49,815 nucleotides of DNA from Pseudoluteimonas sp044226035 (GCA_044226035.1 JBGAHT010000015.1:1-49815); one strand, 5' to 3'. Positions 17,405 to 26,802 are shown, numbered from the stretch's first letter. Numbers and translations: made by a program. The notes: generated from the sequence alone by a model not told the origin.

Positions 17405-18493
17405 ATGGGGTGCAGGCTGAAGCTTGCGATGTTGGCGCTGGCCCTCACCACCGCGCTCGCCGCATGCGGCAAGCCCGACGCGCCCGTCGAAACCGCGCGC
17501 CCGGTGCTGGTCGTGCATCCCGGCGACGGCGCGCACGCCGCATTCACCGCCTACGCCGGCGAGATCCGCGCACGCGAGGAAAGCGCATTGTCCTTCCGCA
17601 TCGGCGGCGCGATGGTGAAGCGCCTGGTCGATGCCGGCGACCGCGTGCGCCGTGGCCAGGTGCTGGCCGAGCTCGATCCCGGCGACGCCGGCCTGCAGGT
17701 CGCCGCCGCGCAGGCGGAGATGGCGCGATTGGGCGGCGACCTGGAACGCTATCGCACGCTGGTCGCGCAGAAGCTGGTCAGCCAGTCGGCCTTCGACGCG
17801 CAACAGGCCGCCTACCGCGCCGCGCGCGCGCAATACGAGCTCATGCGCAACCAATCCGCGTACACGCGATTGGTCGCTCCGCGCGACGGCGTGATCGCGA
17901 CGCGGCTGGCCGAAGCCGGGCAGACCGTCGCCGCCGGCCAAACCGTCTACACCTTGGCCGGCGATGGCGGCCGCGAAGTCGCGATCGCCCTGCCGGAATC
18001 GCGCATCCGCGAGATGGCGGTCGGCCAACCAGCCTTGGTCGAGCTGTGGAACGCGCCGGGCCAGCGGTTGCAGGGCCGCATCCGCGAGATCTCGCCCGCC
18101 GCCGATCCGCAGGCGCGCACCTACGCCGCGCGCGTCGCGCTGGATGGCGATGCGGCGAATGCGGTCGAACTCGGCCAGAGCGCGCGCGTGTACCTGCAGG
18201 AACAGGGCGATGCCGCCGCGTTGCAGGTGCCGCTGTCGGCGGTGCAACGCGCGGCGGACGGCAAGCAGGCGTCGCTGTGGGTGGTCGACCCGGTGTCGCG
18301 GCGCGTGCACCTGGCGCCGGTGCGCATCGGCGAATACGCGGAGGACGAGGTGCCCGTGCTGGGCGGCGTCGCGGCGAACGCGTGGGTCGTCGCCGCCGGC
18401 GGACACCTGCTGCGCGAAGGGCAATTGGTCGCGCCGGTGGATCGCGACAACCGCCCCGTGCTCGAAACCACGCCCGCGGCCGCGGCGAAGTAA
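17405..18493 (+). CDS. RND efflux periplasmic adaptor (membrane fusion lipoprotein)
   Basis: The 362-residue protein has a lipoprotein signal peptide (LALTTALAAC, lipobox LAAC with the acylated Cys at about residue 21). It also has the HlyD/AcrA fold: a biotinyl-lipoyl half (FRIGGAMVKRLVDAGDRVRRGQVLAELDP), a helical hairpin, and a matching second lipoyl half (RLVAPRDGVIATRLAEAGQTV). It links the inner-membrane pump to a TolC-type duct. I chose ATG 17405 because it gives a proper lipoprotein signal. The upstream TTG at 17381 would add eight residues. The pump gene follows after 6 nt, so the two form an operon. Confidence 0.9.
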   Translation: MGCRLKLAMLALALTTALAACGKPDAPVETARPVLVVHPGDGAHAAFTAYAGEIRAREESALSFRIGGAMVKRLVDAGDRVRRGQVLAELDPGDAGLQVAAAQAEMARLGGDLERYRTLVAQKLVSQSAFDAQQAAYRAARAQYELMRNQSAYTRLVAPRDGVIATRLAEAGQTVAAGQTVYTLAGDGGREVAIALPESRIREMAVGQPALVELWNAPGQRLQGRIREISPAADPQARTYAARVALDGDAANAVELGQSARVYLQEQGDAAALQVPLSAVQRAADGKQASLWVVDPVSRRVHLAPVRIGEYAEDEVPVLGGVAANAWVVAAGGHLLREGQLVAPVDRDNRPVLETTPAAAAK

Positions 18494-18499
18494 GCCGCC

Positions 18500-21400
18500 A
18501 TGCGCTTCAATCTTTCCGAATGGGCGCTGCGCAACCGCACGCTCGTCCTCTACGCGATCCTGATGCTGGGCCTGCTCGGCGCGTGGTCGTACCGCCACCT
18601 CGGCCAGTCCGAGGACCCGCCGTTCACCTTCAAGGCGATGGTGGTGCGCACGATCTGGCCCGGCGCCACCGCGGAAGAGGTGGCGGAGCAAGTCACCGAC
18701 CGCATCGAAAAGAAGCTGATGGAGACCGGCCAGTACGAGTTCATCCGCTCCTACTCGCGGCCGGGCGAATCGCAGATCATCTTCATCGCCAAGGATTCGC
18801 TGCGCAGCAAGGACATCCCGCCGCTGTGGTACCAGGTGCGCAAGAAGGTCGGCGACATCAAGGCGACCCTGCCGCGCGACGCCATCGGCCCGTTCTTCAA
18901 CGACGAGTTCGGCGACACCTTCGGCAACATCTACGCGCTGACCGGCGATGGCTTCGACTACGCCGTGCTCAAGGACTACGCCGAGCGGCTGGAGCTGGAA
19001 CTGCAGCGCGTGCCCGACGTCGGCAAGGTCGACCTGCTCGGCCTGCAGGACGAGAAGATCTTCATCGAGCTGTCCAACACCAAGCTGGCCTCGCTCGGCA
19101 TCCCGCTGACCGCGGTGCAGCAAGCGCTGGACGAACAGAACGCGGTGGTGCCGGCCAGCTTCTTCGAAACCGCCGGCGAGCGCGTGCAGATGCGCGTCAG
19201 CGGGCGCTTCGACTCGGTGCAGGCGATCCGCGATTTCCCGATCCGCGCCGGCGACCGCACCTTCCGCCTCGGCGACGTGGCCACGGTGACCCGCGGCTTC
19301 TCCGATCCGCCGGCGCCGCGCATGCGTTTCATGGGCGAGGACGCGATCGGCATCGCGGTGTCGATGCGCGACGGCGGCGACATCCTCAAGCTGGGCAAGG
19401 CGCTGGAGGGCGATTTCGCGCGCCTGCAGCAGACCCTGCCGGCCGGCATGCAGCTGCGCAAGGTCTCCGACCAGCCGCTGGCGGTGACGCGTTCGGTCGA
19501 CGAATTCGTCAAGGTGCTGACCGAGGCGGTGGTGATCGTGCTGCTGGTCAGCTTCCTGTCGCTGGGCCTGCGCACCGGCGCGGTGGTCGCGCTGTCGATC
19601 CCGCTGGTGCTGGCGATGACCTTCGCCGCGATGCACTACTTCGGCATCGGCCTGCACAAGATCTCGCTGGGCGCGCTGGTGCTGGCGCTGGGCCTGCTGG
19701 TCGACGACGCGATCATCGCGGTCGAGATGATGGTGGTGAAGATCGAGCAGGGCTACGACCGGATCAAGGCGGCGGCCTTCGCCTGGGACAGCACCGCGTT
19801 CCCGATGCTGACCGGCACGCTGGTCACCGCCGCGGGCTTCCTGCCGATCGCCACCGCGGCGTCGAGCACCGGCGAATACACGCGTTCGATCTTCCAGGTG
19901 GTGACCATCGCGCTGCTGATCTCGTGGGTGGCGGCGGTGGTGTTCATTCCCTACCTGGGCTACCAGCTGCTGGAGGAGCAGGGCGCCGAAGCCGCGCCGA
20001 AGGGCCGCCTCGCGCGCGCGTTCCGCCGCCTGCGCGATGCCTTCGCCGCCGGTGCATCGCGCATCCCGCGCATCGGCGCTGCGCTGTCCGACCACATCAC
20101 GGCGAAACACCATCACGAAGCCGCGCACGACCCCTACCAGTCCGCGTTCTACCAGCGCTTCCGCAAGTTGGTCGCATGGTGCGTGGAATACCGCAAGACG
20201 GTGATCGCGGTGACCGTGGCGGTGTTCATCGCCTCGCTCGTGTTGTTCCGCTTCGTGCCGCAGCAGTTCTTCCCGGCCTCCACGCGGCTGGAGCTGATGG
20301 TGGACATGGAGCTGGCCGAAGGCGCGTCGCTGAAGGCCACCGCCGCGCAGGCGAAGAAGCTGGAAGCGATGCTGCAGAAGCAGAAGGGCGTGGAAAGCTA
20401 CGTCGCCTACGTCGGCACCGGCTCGCCGCGCTTCTACCTGCCGCTCGACCAGCAGTTGCCGGCGGCGAACTTCGCCCAGTTCGTGCTGCTCACGCACGAC
20501 ATCGAAGCGCGCGAAGCCGTGCGCAAATGGTTGATCGAGGAAGCCGCGCCCGCGTTCCCGGAACTGCAGGTGCGCGTGACCCGGCTGGAGAACGGCCCGC
20601 CGGTCGGCTACCCGGTGCAGTTCCGCATCTCCGGCGAGCACATCGACCGCGTGCAGGCGATCGCGCGGCAGGTCGCCGACAAGGTGCGCGCCAATCCGCA
20701 CGTGGCCAACGTCAACCTGGACTGGAGCGAGCCGAGCAAGGTGGTGCGCCTGCGCATCGACCAGGAACGCGCGCGCGCGCTGGGCGTGAGCTCGGCGGCG
20801 GTGGCCAGGTTCCTGTCCGGTTCGTTGTCCGGCACCTCGATCAGCACCTATCGCGAAGGCAACGAGGCGATCGAGATCCTGCTGCGCGGGCCGGGCGAGG
20901 AACGCGCGCGGCTGGGCATGCTCGGTTCGCTGGCGATGCCGACCGCCAGCGGCAAGGCGGTGCCGCTGAGCCAGGTCGCGACGCTGGAAGACGGCTTCGA
21001 GGACGGCATCGTCTGGCATCGCAACCGCCTGCCCACGGTCACCGTGCGCGCCGACATCTACGGCAAGGAGCAACCGTCCAGCGTGGTCGCGCAGATCGCG
21101 CCGACGCTGGACGGCATCCGCGCCGCGTTGCCGTCCGGCTACCTGCTGCAGACCGGCGGTGCGGTGGAGGATTCCGCGCGCGGGCAGGACTCGGTGAACG
21201 CCGGCATGCCGCTGTTCGTGCTGGTGGTGACCACGCTGCTGATGCTGCAGTTGCGCAGCTTCTCGCGGGTGCTGCTGGTGTGGCTGACCGCGCCGTTGGG
21301 CCTGATCGGCGTGAGCCTGTTCCTGCTGGTGCTGCGGGTGCCGTTCGGCTTCGTGGCGATGCTCGGCACGATTGCCTTGTTCGGCATGATCATGCGCAAC

Positions 21401-21688
21401 TCGGTGATCCTGGTCGACCAGATCGAGCAGGACATCGGCGCGGGCCATGCGCCGTGGCAGGCGATCATCGACGCCACCGTGCGCCGCTTCCGCCCGATCG
21501 TGCTGACCGCGCTGGCGGCGGTGCTGGCGATGATCCCGCTGTCGCGTTCGGTGTTCTTCGGGCCGATGGCGGTGGCGATCATGGGCGGGCTGATCGTGGC
21601 GACTGCGTTGACCCTGCTGTTCCTGCCGGCGCTGTACGCGGCATGGTTCCGGGTGCGGCGGGACGAGCCGCCGCGCACCGCGGCATGA
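18500..21688 (+). CDS. RND efflux pump, inner-membrane permease
   Basis: This is a 1062-residue AcrB/MexF-class transporter. It has twelve predicted transmembrane helices and two large periplasmic loops after TM1 and TM7. Motif A in TM4 reads GLLVDDAIIAVEMM, with the proton-relay aspartates D402 and D403. Length is typical of the family. With the adaptor gene 6 nt upstream and a TolC gene about 1.6 kb beyond the regulator on the other strand, the locus encodes a complete tripartite system. Substrates cannot be predicted. The loop around residues 490-560 carries a longer, Ala/Arg-rich insert with HHHE-like residues (AKHHHEAAHDPYQ), of unclear meaning. Confidence 0.93.
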   Translation: MRFNLSEWALRNRTLVLYAILMLGLLGAWSYRHLGQSEDPPFTFKAMVVRTIWPGATAEEVAEQVTDRIEKKLMETGQYEFIRSYSRPGESQIIFIAKDSLRSKDIPPLWYQVRKKVGDIKATLPRDAIGPFFNDEFGDTFGNIYALTGDGFDYAVLKDYAERLELELQRVPDVGKVDLLGLQDEKIFIELSNTKLASLGIPLTAVQQALDEQNAVVPASFFETAGERVQMRVSGRFDSVQAIRDFPIRAGDRTFRLGDVATVTRGFSDPPAPRMRFMGEDAIGIAVSMRDGGDILKLGKALEGDFARLQQTLPAGMQLRKVSDQPLAVTRSVDEFVKVLTEAVVIVLLVSFLSLGLRTGAVVALSIPLVLAMTFAAMHYFGIGLHKISLGALVLALGLLVDDAIIAVEMMVVKIEQGYDRIKAAAFAWDSTAFPMLTGTLVTAAGFLPIATAASSTGEYTRSIFQVVTIALLISWVAAVVFIPYLGYQLLEEQGAEAAPKGRLARAFRRLRDAFAAGASRIPRIGAALSDHITAKHHHEAAHDPYQSAFYQRFRKLVAWCVEYRKTVIAVTVAVFIASLVLFRFVPQQFFPASTRLELMVDMELAEGASLKATAAQAKKLEAMLQKQKGVESYVAYVGTGSPRFYLPLDQQLPAANFAQFVLLTHDIEAREAVRKWLIEEAAPAFPELQVRVTRLENGPPVGYPVQFRISGEHIDRVQAIARQVADKVRANPHVANVNLDWSEPSKVVRLRIDQERARALGVSSAAVARFLSGSLSGTSISTYREGNEAIEILLRGPGEERARLGMLGSLAMPTASGKAVPLSQVATLEDGFEDGIVWHRNRLPTVTVRADIYGKEQPSSVVAQIAPTLDGIRAALPSGYLLQTGGAVEDSARGQDSVNAGMPLFVLVVTTLLMLQLRSFSRVLLVWLTAPLGLIGVSLFLLVLRVPFGFVAMLGTIALFGMIMRNSVILVDQIEQDIGAGHAPWQAIIDATVRRFRPIVLTALAAVLAMIPLSRSVFFGPMAVAIMGGLIVATALTLLFLPALYAAWFRVRRDEPPRTAA

Positions 21689-21765
21689 CGCGGGCCGGCC
21701 GGCAGGACTAGACTCGATCCCGCAAGCGACGGCCGGCGCGTCCGGCCCTCCATCAGCGGGGTGGC

Positions 21766-23589
21766 ATGAAGCCGACCGATATCGGGAATCCCGACACCTT
21801 CCACAAGGTCGTCGACTGCCAGTGGGCCTGCCCGGCGCATACGCCGGTGCCCGAATACATCCGCCTGATCGCCGCCGGCCGCTACGCCGACGCCTACATG
21901 GTGAACTGGCGCAGCAACGTGTTCCCGGGGATCCTCGGCCGCACCTGCGACCGTCCCTGCGAACCGGCCTGCCGGCGCGGGCGGGTCGAGGAAAACAATG
22001 GTGAGAAACCCGAGCCGGTCGCGATCTGCCGGCTCAAGCGCGTCGCCGCCGACTTCAAGGGCGACGTGTCCGCGCGCATGCCCAAGCCGGCGGCGAAGCC
22101 TAACGGCAAGCGCGTCGCCTGCGTCGGCGCCGGGCCGTCCTCGCTCACCGTCGCGCGCGACCTCGCCCCGCTCGGCTATGCGGTCACCGTGTTCGAGGCC
22201 GACCCGAAGGCCGGCGGCTTCATGCGCACCCAGGTGCCGCGCTTCCGCCTGCCCGAACAGGTGATCGACGAGGAAACCGGCTACATCCTCGACCTCGGCG
22301 TCGAGTTCGTCGGCGGCCACCGCATCGAATCGATGCGCGAGCTGCTCGCGCGGGACTACGACGCGGTGTTCGTCGGCAGCGGCGCGCCGCGCGGCCGCGA
22401 CCTCGACATTCCCGGCAGGCAGGAAGCCGCCGCGAACATCCACGTCGGCCTCGACTGGCTAGCGAACGTGTATTTCGGCCACGTCGACAAGGTCGGCAAG
22501 CGCGTGCTCGTGCTCGGCGGCGGCAACACCGCGATGGACTGCTGCCGCAGCGCGCGCCGCCTCGGCGGCGAGGACGTGAAGGTGGTCGTGCGCTCGGGCT
22601 TCGACGAGATGAAGGCCAGCCCGTGGGAGAAGGAGGACGCGATGCACGAAGGCATCCCGATCCTCGACTACCGCGTGCCGAAGGCGTTCCTGCACGAAAA
22701 CGGGAAACTCGTCGGCATGGCCTTCGAGAAGGTGCGCGCGGTGCGCGACGCGCGCGGCCGCCGCCAGCTGGTCGCCACCGGCGAGCCGGACGAGCGCTTC
22801 GACTGCGACGAGGTGCTGATCGCGGTCGGGCAGGAGAACGCGTTCCCGTGGATCGAGCGCGACCTCGGCATCGCCTTCGACGAATGGGGCATGCCGATCG
22901 TCGACAAGGCGACGCACCAGTCGACCCTGCCGCGCGTGCTGTTCGGCGGCGACGCGGCGTTCGGGCCGAAGAACATCATCTGGGCGGTGGCGCACGGCCA
23001 CGCCGCGGCGGTGAGCATCGACAAGCTGCTGCACGGCGAGGACACGAAGGACCGCCCGGCGCCGGACGTGACCCTGGTGTCGCAGAAGATGGGCATCCAC
23101 GAGTGGACCTACGACAACGCGGTCTCGCCCGACGAACGCTTCATCGTGCCGTGGTCGGACGAGGCGAGGAAGCTGGACAGCATCAAGGTGGAAGTCGAGC
23201 TCGGCTTCGACATGGACACGGCGTGGAAGGAAACCCAGCGCTGCCTCAATTGCGACGTCGAGACCGTGTTCACCCGCGACAAGTGCATCGAATGCGACGC
23301 CTGCGTGGACATCTGCCCGACCGACTGCATCACCTTCACCGCGAACGCCGACGAGGCCGACCTGCGCAAGCACCTGACCGCGCCGGCCTTGAACGAAACC
23401 CAGCCGCTGTACGTGTCCGAACCGCTGAAGACGCACCGGGTGATGGTCAAGGACGAGGACGTGTGCCTGCATTGCGGCCTGTGCGCGGAACGCTGCCCGA
23501 CCGGCGCCTGGGACATGCAGAAGTTCCTGCTGCTGGAGACGTATGCCGGTCCCGGATGTCGCGGCGCGAATGCGAAGGTGGCGGCATGA
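21766..23589 (+). CDS. GltD-like NAD(P)/FAD oxidoreductase fused to a 2[4Fe-4S] ferredoxin domain
   Basis: This is a 607-residue iron-sulfur flavoprotein. The N-terminal part carries Cys ligands (C18, C22, C61, C65, C69) as in glutamate synthase small subunits. An FAD motif follows (CVGAGPSSLTVARDL, about 119-133), then an NAD(P) motif (VLVLGGGNTAMDCCRSARRLG). The C-terminal ~110 residues hold two ferredoxin cluster motifs, CIECDACVDICP (C507-C517) and CLHCGLCAERCP (C567-C577), preceded by C493/C496. It lies just upstream of the genes for the 2-oxoacid oxidoreductase catalytic subunits. Most likely it carries electrons between that enzyme's ferredoxin-level clusters and NAD(P). Direction and cofactor preference are inferred only. 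Confidence 0.85.
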   Translation: MKPTDIGNPDTFHKVVDCQWACPAHTPVPEYIRLIAAGRYADAYMVNWRSNVFPGILGRTCDRPCEPACRRGRVEENNGEKPEPVAICRLKRVAADFKGDVSARMPKPAAKPNGKRVACVGAGPSSLTVARDLAPLGYAVTVFEADPKAGGFMRTQVPRFRLPEQVIDEETGYILDLGVEFVGGHRIESMRELLARDYDAVFVGSGAPRGRDLDIPGRQEAAANIHVGLDWLANVYFGHVDKVGKRVLVLGGGNTAMDCCRSARRLGGEDVKVVVRSGFDEMKASPWEKEDAMHEGIPILDYRVPKAFLHENGKLVGMAFEKVRAVRDARGRRQLVATGEPDERFDCDEVLIAVGQENAFPWIERDLGIAFDEWGMPIVDKATHQSTLPRVLFGGDAAFGPKNIIWAVAHGHAAAVSIDKLLHGEDTKDRPAPDVTLVSQKMGIHEWTYDNAVSPDERFIVPWSDEARKLDSIKVEVELGFDMDTAWKETQRCLNCDVETVFTRDKCIECDACVDICPTDCITFTANADEADLRKHLTAPALNETQPLYVSEPLKTHRVMVKDEDVCLHCGLCAERCPTGAWDMQKFLLLETYAGPGCRGANAKVAA

Positions 23590-23615
23590 TGGAGTCGGCA
23601 TTGGCTCGCTTTTGC

Positions 23616-23743
23616 TCGTCATCCCCGCGTAGGCGGGAATCGTTCTTGAACAGACCTTGTGTCTGTTTATCCAGCGTCTTGGCTTTTGAATCTTGTTTCA
23701 ACGAACGAAAAAGCTGGGTCCCGGCTTTCGCCGGGATGACGAC
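23616..23743. repeat. Composite intergenic repeat within the oxidoreductase operon
   Basis: The element opens with TCGTCATCCCCGCGTAGGCG and closes with GGCTTTCGCCGGGATGACGA. The ends are inverted copies, and each can form its own hairpin. It contains CCAGCGTCTT (23671-23680), found in reverse at 49544-49553, so the two sites belong to one family. It fills almost the entire 169-bp gap between the flavoprotein gene and the alpha subunit gene. Confidence 0.75.
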
Positions 23744-23758
23744 AATTGAGGTTCTCGC

Positions 23759-25597
23759 ATGAATGCGGCCGTCGCGCAGCTCGAGGCGATCAACGACTTC
23801 GTCGTCAAGTTCGCCAACGTCAACGGTTCTGGCTCCGCCTCCGCGAACGAGCTGTTCGCGAAAAGCATCCTGCGCATGGGCGTGCCGGTCAGCCCGCGCA
23901 ACATCTTCCCGTCCAACATCCAGGGCCTGCCGACCTGGTACGAAGTGCGCGTCACCGAGGCCGGCTGGCTCGGGCGCCGCGGCGGCGTGGACCTGATGGT
24001 GGCGATGAACCCGCAGACCTGGGACGCGGACGTCGCCGAGATCTCGCCCGGCGGCTACCTGTTCTACGACAACAGCAAGCCGCTGCCGAAATCGAAATTC
24101 CGCGACGACGTCAACGTGGTCGGCGTGCCGCTGACCGAAATCTGCAACGCGACCTATTCGGACCCGCGCCAGCGCCAGCTGTTCAAGAACATCATGTACG
24201 TCGGCGCGCTGTCCGCGCTGCTCGACCTCGACGTTCCCGCCATCGAGCAACTCATCGGCGAGCAGTACAAGGGCAAGGAGAAGCTGCTCAAGCCGAACAT
24301 CGAGGCGCTGCACCTCGGTCGCGACTGGGTGATCCAACGCCTGCCGCACCCGATCGGCCTGCGCGTGCGCAAGGCCGATGCGGTCGGCGACCGCATCTTC
24401 GTCGAGGGCAACGCCGCCGCCGCGCTCGGTTGCGTCTACGGCGGCGCGACGGTGTGCGCGTGGTATCCGATCACGCCCTCGTCCTCGCTGGCCGAGGCCT
24501 TCGCCAGGTACTGCCAGAAATACCGCGTCGACGCCGACGGCCGCGCGAAGTTCGCGATCATCCAGGCCGAGGACGAGATCGCCAGCATCGGCATGGTCAC
24601 CGGCGCCGGCTGGAACGGCGCGCGCGCGTTCACCGCGACGTCGGGCCCCGGGATTTCGCTGATGAACGAGTTCATCGGCCTTGCCTATTTCGCCGAGATC
24701 CCGGTCACCATCATCGACGTGCAGCGCGGCGGGCCTTCGACCGGCATGCCAACGCGCACGCAGCAGTCCGACATCACGCTGTGCGCCTACGCCTCGCACG
24801 GCGACACCAAGCACGTGCTGCTGCTGCCCGAGGATCCGCACGAGTGCTTCGCGTTCTCGGCGCAGGCGCTGGACCTCGCCGACCGGTTGCAGACGCCGGT
24901 GTTCGTGATGACCGACCTCGACATCGGCATGAACCAGCGCCTGTGCGCGCCGTTCGCGTGGGACGACGCGAGCGCCTACGACCGCGGCAAGGTGCTGACG
25001 GCCGAAGAGCTCGACGCCGGCAGGGAATTCGCGCGCTACAAGGACCTCGACGGCGACGGCATCCCGTACCGCACCTGGCCGGGCACGCATCCGGACAAGG
25101 GCGCGTACTTCACCCGAGGCACCTCGCGCAACCCGCAGGCGCAGTATTCCGAACGCGGGCCGGACTACGTCTACAACATGGAACGCCTGCTGCGGAAATG
25201 GGACACCGCGAAGTCGCTGGTGCCGCAACCGCTCGTTGCGCAATCCGACATTCCGGCGAAGCACGGCGCGATCTATTTCGGTTCCACCAGCCCGGCGATG
25301 GCCGAAGCGGTGGTCGCGCTGCGCGAAGACGGCATCGCGCTGGACACGCTGCGCCTGCGCGCGTTCCCGTTCCCGGAGTCGGTGCGCGAGTTCATCGATG
25401 CGCACGAGACGGTGTTCGTGGTCGAACAGAACCGCGACGGGCAGATGCGCAGCCTGCTGGTGAACGAGTTCGGCATCGATCCGGCGCGGCTGGTCGCGGT
25501 GCTGCACTACGACGGCACGCCGATCACCGCGCGGTTCATCGCCGGGGCGATCGCTTCGAGCGTTCGTCCGCAGGCGCAGAAGGAGAAGGTCGCATAG
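23759..25597 (+). CDS. korA: 2-oxoacid:ferredoxin oxidoreductase, fused gamma-alpha subunit
   Basis: This 612-residue protein joins a gamma domain (about 1-190, with the SGSASANELFAKSILRMGVPVSPRN segment) to an alpha domain (about 200-612, with CAWYPITPSSSLAEAF and GISLMNEFIGLAYFAEIPVTI). The gamma-alpha fusion is the KorA arrangement, where 2-oxoglutarate is the common substrate. The enzyme would oxidatively decarboxylate a 2-oxoacid to an acyl-CoA and reduce ferredoxin. Pyruvate or a branched-chain acid is possible, since specificity is not readable here. It is flanked by repeats on both sides within the operon. Start ATG 23759. Confidence 0.85.
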   Translation: MNAAVAQLEAINDFVVKFANVNGSGSASANELFAKSILRMGVPVSPRNIFPSNIQGLPTWYEVRVTEAGWLGRRGGVDLMVAMNPQTWDADVAEISPGGYLFYDNSKPLPKSKFRDDVNVVGVPLTEICNATYSDPRQRQLFKNIMYVGALSALLDLDVPAIEQLIGEQYKGKEKLLKPNIEALHLGRDWVIQRLPHPIGLRVRKADAVGDRIFVEGNAAAALGCVYGGATVCAWYPITPSSSLAEAFARYCQKYRVDADGRAKFAIIQAEDEIASIGMVTGAGWNGARAFTATSGPGISLMNEFIGLAYFAEIPVTIIDVQRGGPSTGMPTRTQQSDITLCAYASHGDTKHVLLLPEDPHECFAFSAQALDLADRLQTPVFVMTDLDIGMNQRLCAPFAWDDASAYDRGKVLTAEELDAGREFARYKDLDGDGIPYRTWPGTHPDKGAYFTRGTSRNPQAQYSERGPDYVYNMERLLRKWDTAKSLVPQPLVAQSDIPAKHGAIYFGSTSPAMAEAVVALREDGIALDTLRLRAFPFPESVREFIDAHETVFVVEQNRDGQMRSLLVNEFGIDPARLVAVLHYDGTPITARFIAGAIASSVRPQAQKEKVA

Positions 25598-25601
25598 GTT
25601 T

Positions 25602-25711
25602 TCCCTTCTCCCGCCGGGAGAAGGTGGCGCGCAGCGCCGGATGAGGGGCAAGCGGAGAGAAATCGCTTCGTTCGCCCCTCACCCCAACCCCTCTCCCGGT
25701 GGGAGAGGGGC
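25602..25711. repeat. Composite intergenic repeat between korA and korB
   Basis: CTTCTCCCGCCGGGAGAAGG (stem near 25606-25626) and CCTCTCCCGGTGGGAGAGG (stem near 25690-25709) lie in a '...GGATGAGGGG / CCCCTCACCCC...' frame. This is a familiar repeat of Xanthomonadaceae genomes. It almost fills the 131-bp gap between korA and korB. Confidence 0.7.
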
Positions 25712-25728
25712 TCGATTCGGAGATTTGC

Positions 25729-26784
25729 ATGACCTACCTCGCCAAACCCAAGCTTCACCATCCGAGCCTCGGCTGCAACGCAGCGGGTTTCACCCGTCGC
25801 GACTACGAGGGCAAGATCTCGACGCTGTGCGCCGGCTGCGGCCACGATTCGATTTCCGCGGCGATCATCCAGGCCTGCTGGGAACTCGACATCGAGCCGC
25901 ATCGCGTCGCGAAACTCTCCGGCATCGGTTGCAGTTCCAAGACCCCGGACTACTTCCTGGGCCAGTCGCACGGCTTCAACACCGTGCACGGGCGCATGCC
26001 CAGCGTGCTCACCGGCGCCAGCCTCGCCAACCGCGAGCTGCTCTACCTCGGCGTGTCCGGCGACGGCGATTCCGCCTCCATCGGCATCGGCCAGTTCGTG
26101 CACGCGATCCGCCGCGGCGTGGACATGGTCTACATCGTCGAGAACAACGGCGTGTACGGCTTGACCAAGGGCCAGTTCTCCGCCACCGCCGACCAGGGCT
26201 CGGTGTCGAAGAAGGGCGTGGCCAACACCGATTCGCCGCTGGACATGGTGGCGATGGCGCTGCAGCTCGGCGCGAGCTACGTCGCGCGCGGCTTTTCCGG
26301 CGACAAGGCGCAGCTGGTGCCGCTGATCAAGGGCGCGATCCGCCACCGCGGCGCGGCCTTCATCGACGTGATCAGCCCGTGCGTGGCGTTCAACAACCAC
26401 GCCGGCAGCACGCGCAGCTACGACTACGTGCGCGAGCACAACGAGGCGGTGAACCGGCTGGACGTGATCCTGCCGCGCGCGCGGATCGAGGCCGATTACG
26501 CGGAAGGACGCATGATCGAGGTCGAACAGCACGACGGCAGCGTGCTGCGGCTGCGCAAGCTCGATGCCGGCTACGACCCGCGCGACCGGCTCGCGGCGAT
26601 GAACCTGATCGCGCAGCGGCACGCGCAGGGCGAAATCGCGACCGGGCTGCTCTACGTCGACCCCGAGGCCGGCGACCTGCACGGCCACCTCAATACCGTC
26701 GATGCGCCGCTGAACGCGCTCGGCGCGGCGGAACTCTCGCCCGGCGCGGGCGTGCTGGCGAAGATCAACGCGTCGTTGCGTTGA
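25729..26784 (+). CDS. korB: 2-oxoacid:ferredoxin oxidoreductase, beta subunit
   Basis: The 351-residue protein has the TPP-binding motif GDGDSASIGIGQFVHAIRRGVDMVYIVENNGVYGLTKGQ. It also has the cysteines of the proximal [4Fe-4S] cluster: C34 and C37 in CAGCGH, C68 in GIGCSSKT, and a C-terminal Cys in DVISPCVAFNNH. It forms the catalytic pair with the gamma-alpha subunit encoded upstream. The start ATG 25729 follows CGGAG, and the longer upstream frame is repeat-derived. A thiC gene under TPP-riboswitch control lies next to it, which matches the enzyme's cofactor need. Confidence 0.87.
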   Translation: MTYLAKPKLHHPSLGCNAAGFTRRDYEGKISTLCAGCGHDSISAAIIQACWELDIEPHRVAKLSGIGCSSKTPDYFLGQSHGFNTVHGRMPSVLTGASLANRELLYLGVSGDGDSASIGIGQFVHAIRRGVDMVYIVENNGVYGLTKGQFSATADQGSVSKKGVANTDSPLDMVAMALQLGASYVARGFSGDKAQLVPLIKGAIRHRGAAFIDVISPCVAFNNHAGSTRSYDYVREHNEAVNRLDVILPRARIEADYAEGRMIEVEQHDGSVLRLRKLDAGYDPRDRLAAMNLIAQRHAQGEIATGLLYVDPEAGDLHGHLNTVDAPLNALGAAELSPGAGVLAKINASLR

Positions 26785-26802
26785 ATCCGGATCGTCAACC
26801 AA

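Noticed and set aside
17357..21448. Very long minus-strand open frame (1363 codons) opposite the RND genes
   Set aside because: It is His/Arg/Gln-rich with no domain and mirrors the codon structure of the real genes. Such shadow frames are common in DNA of this GC content.
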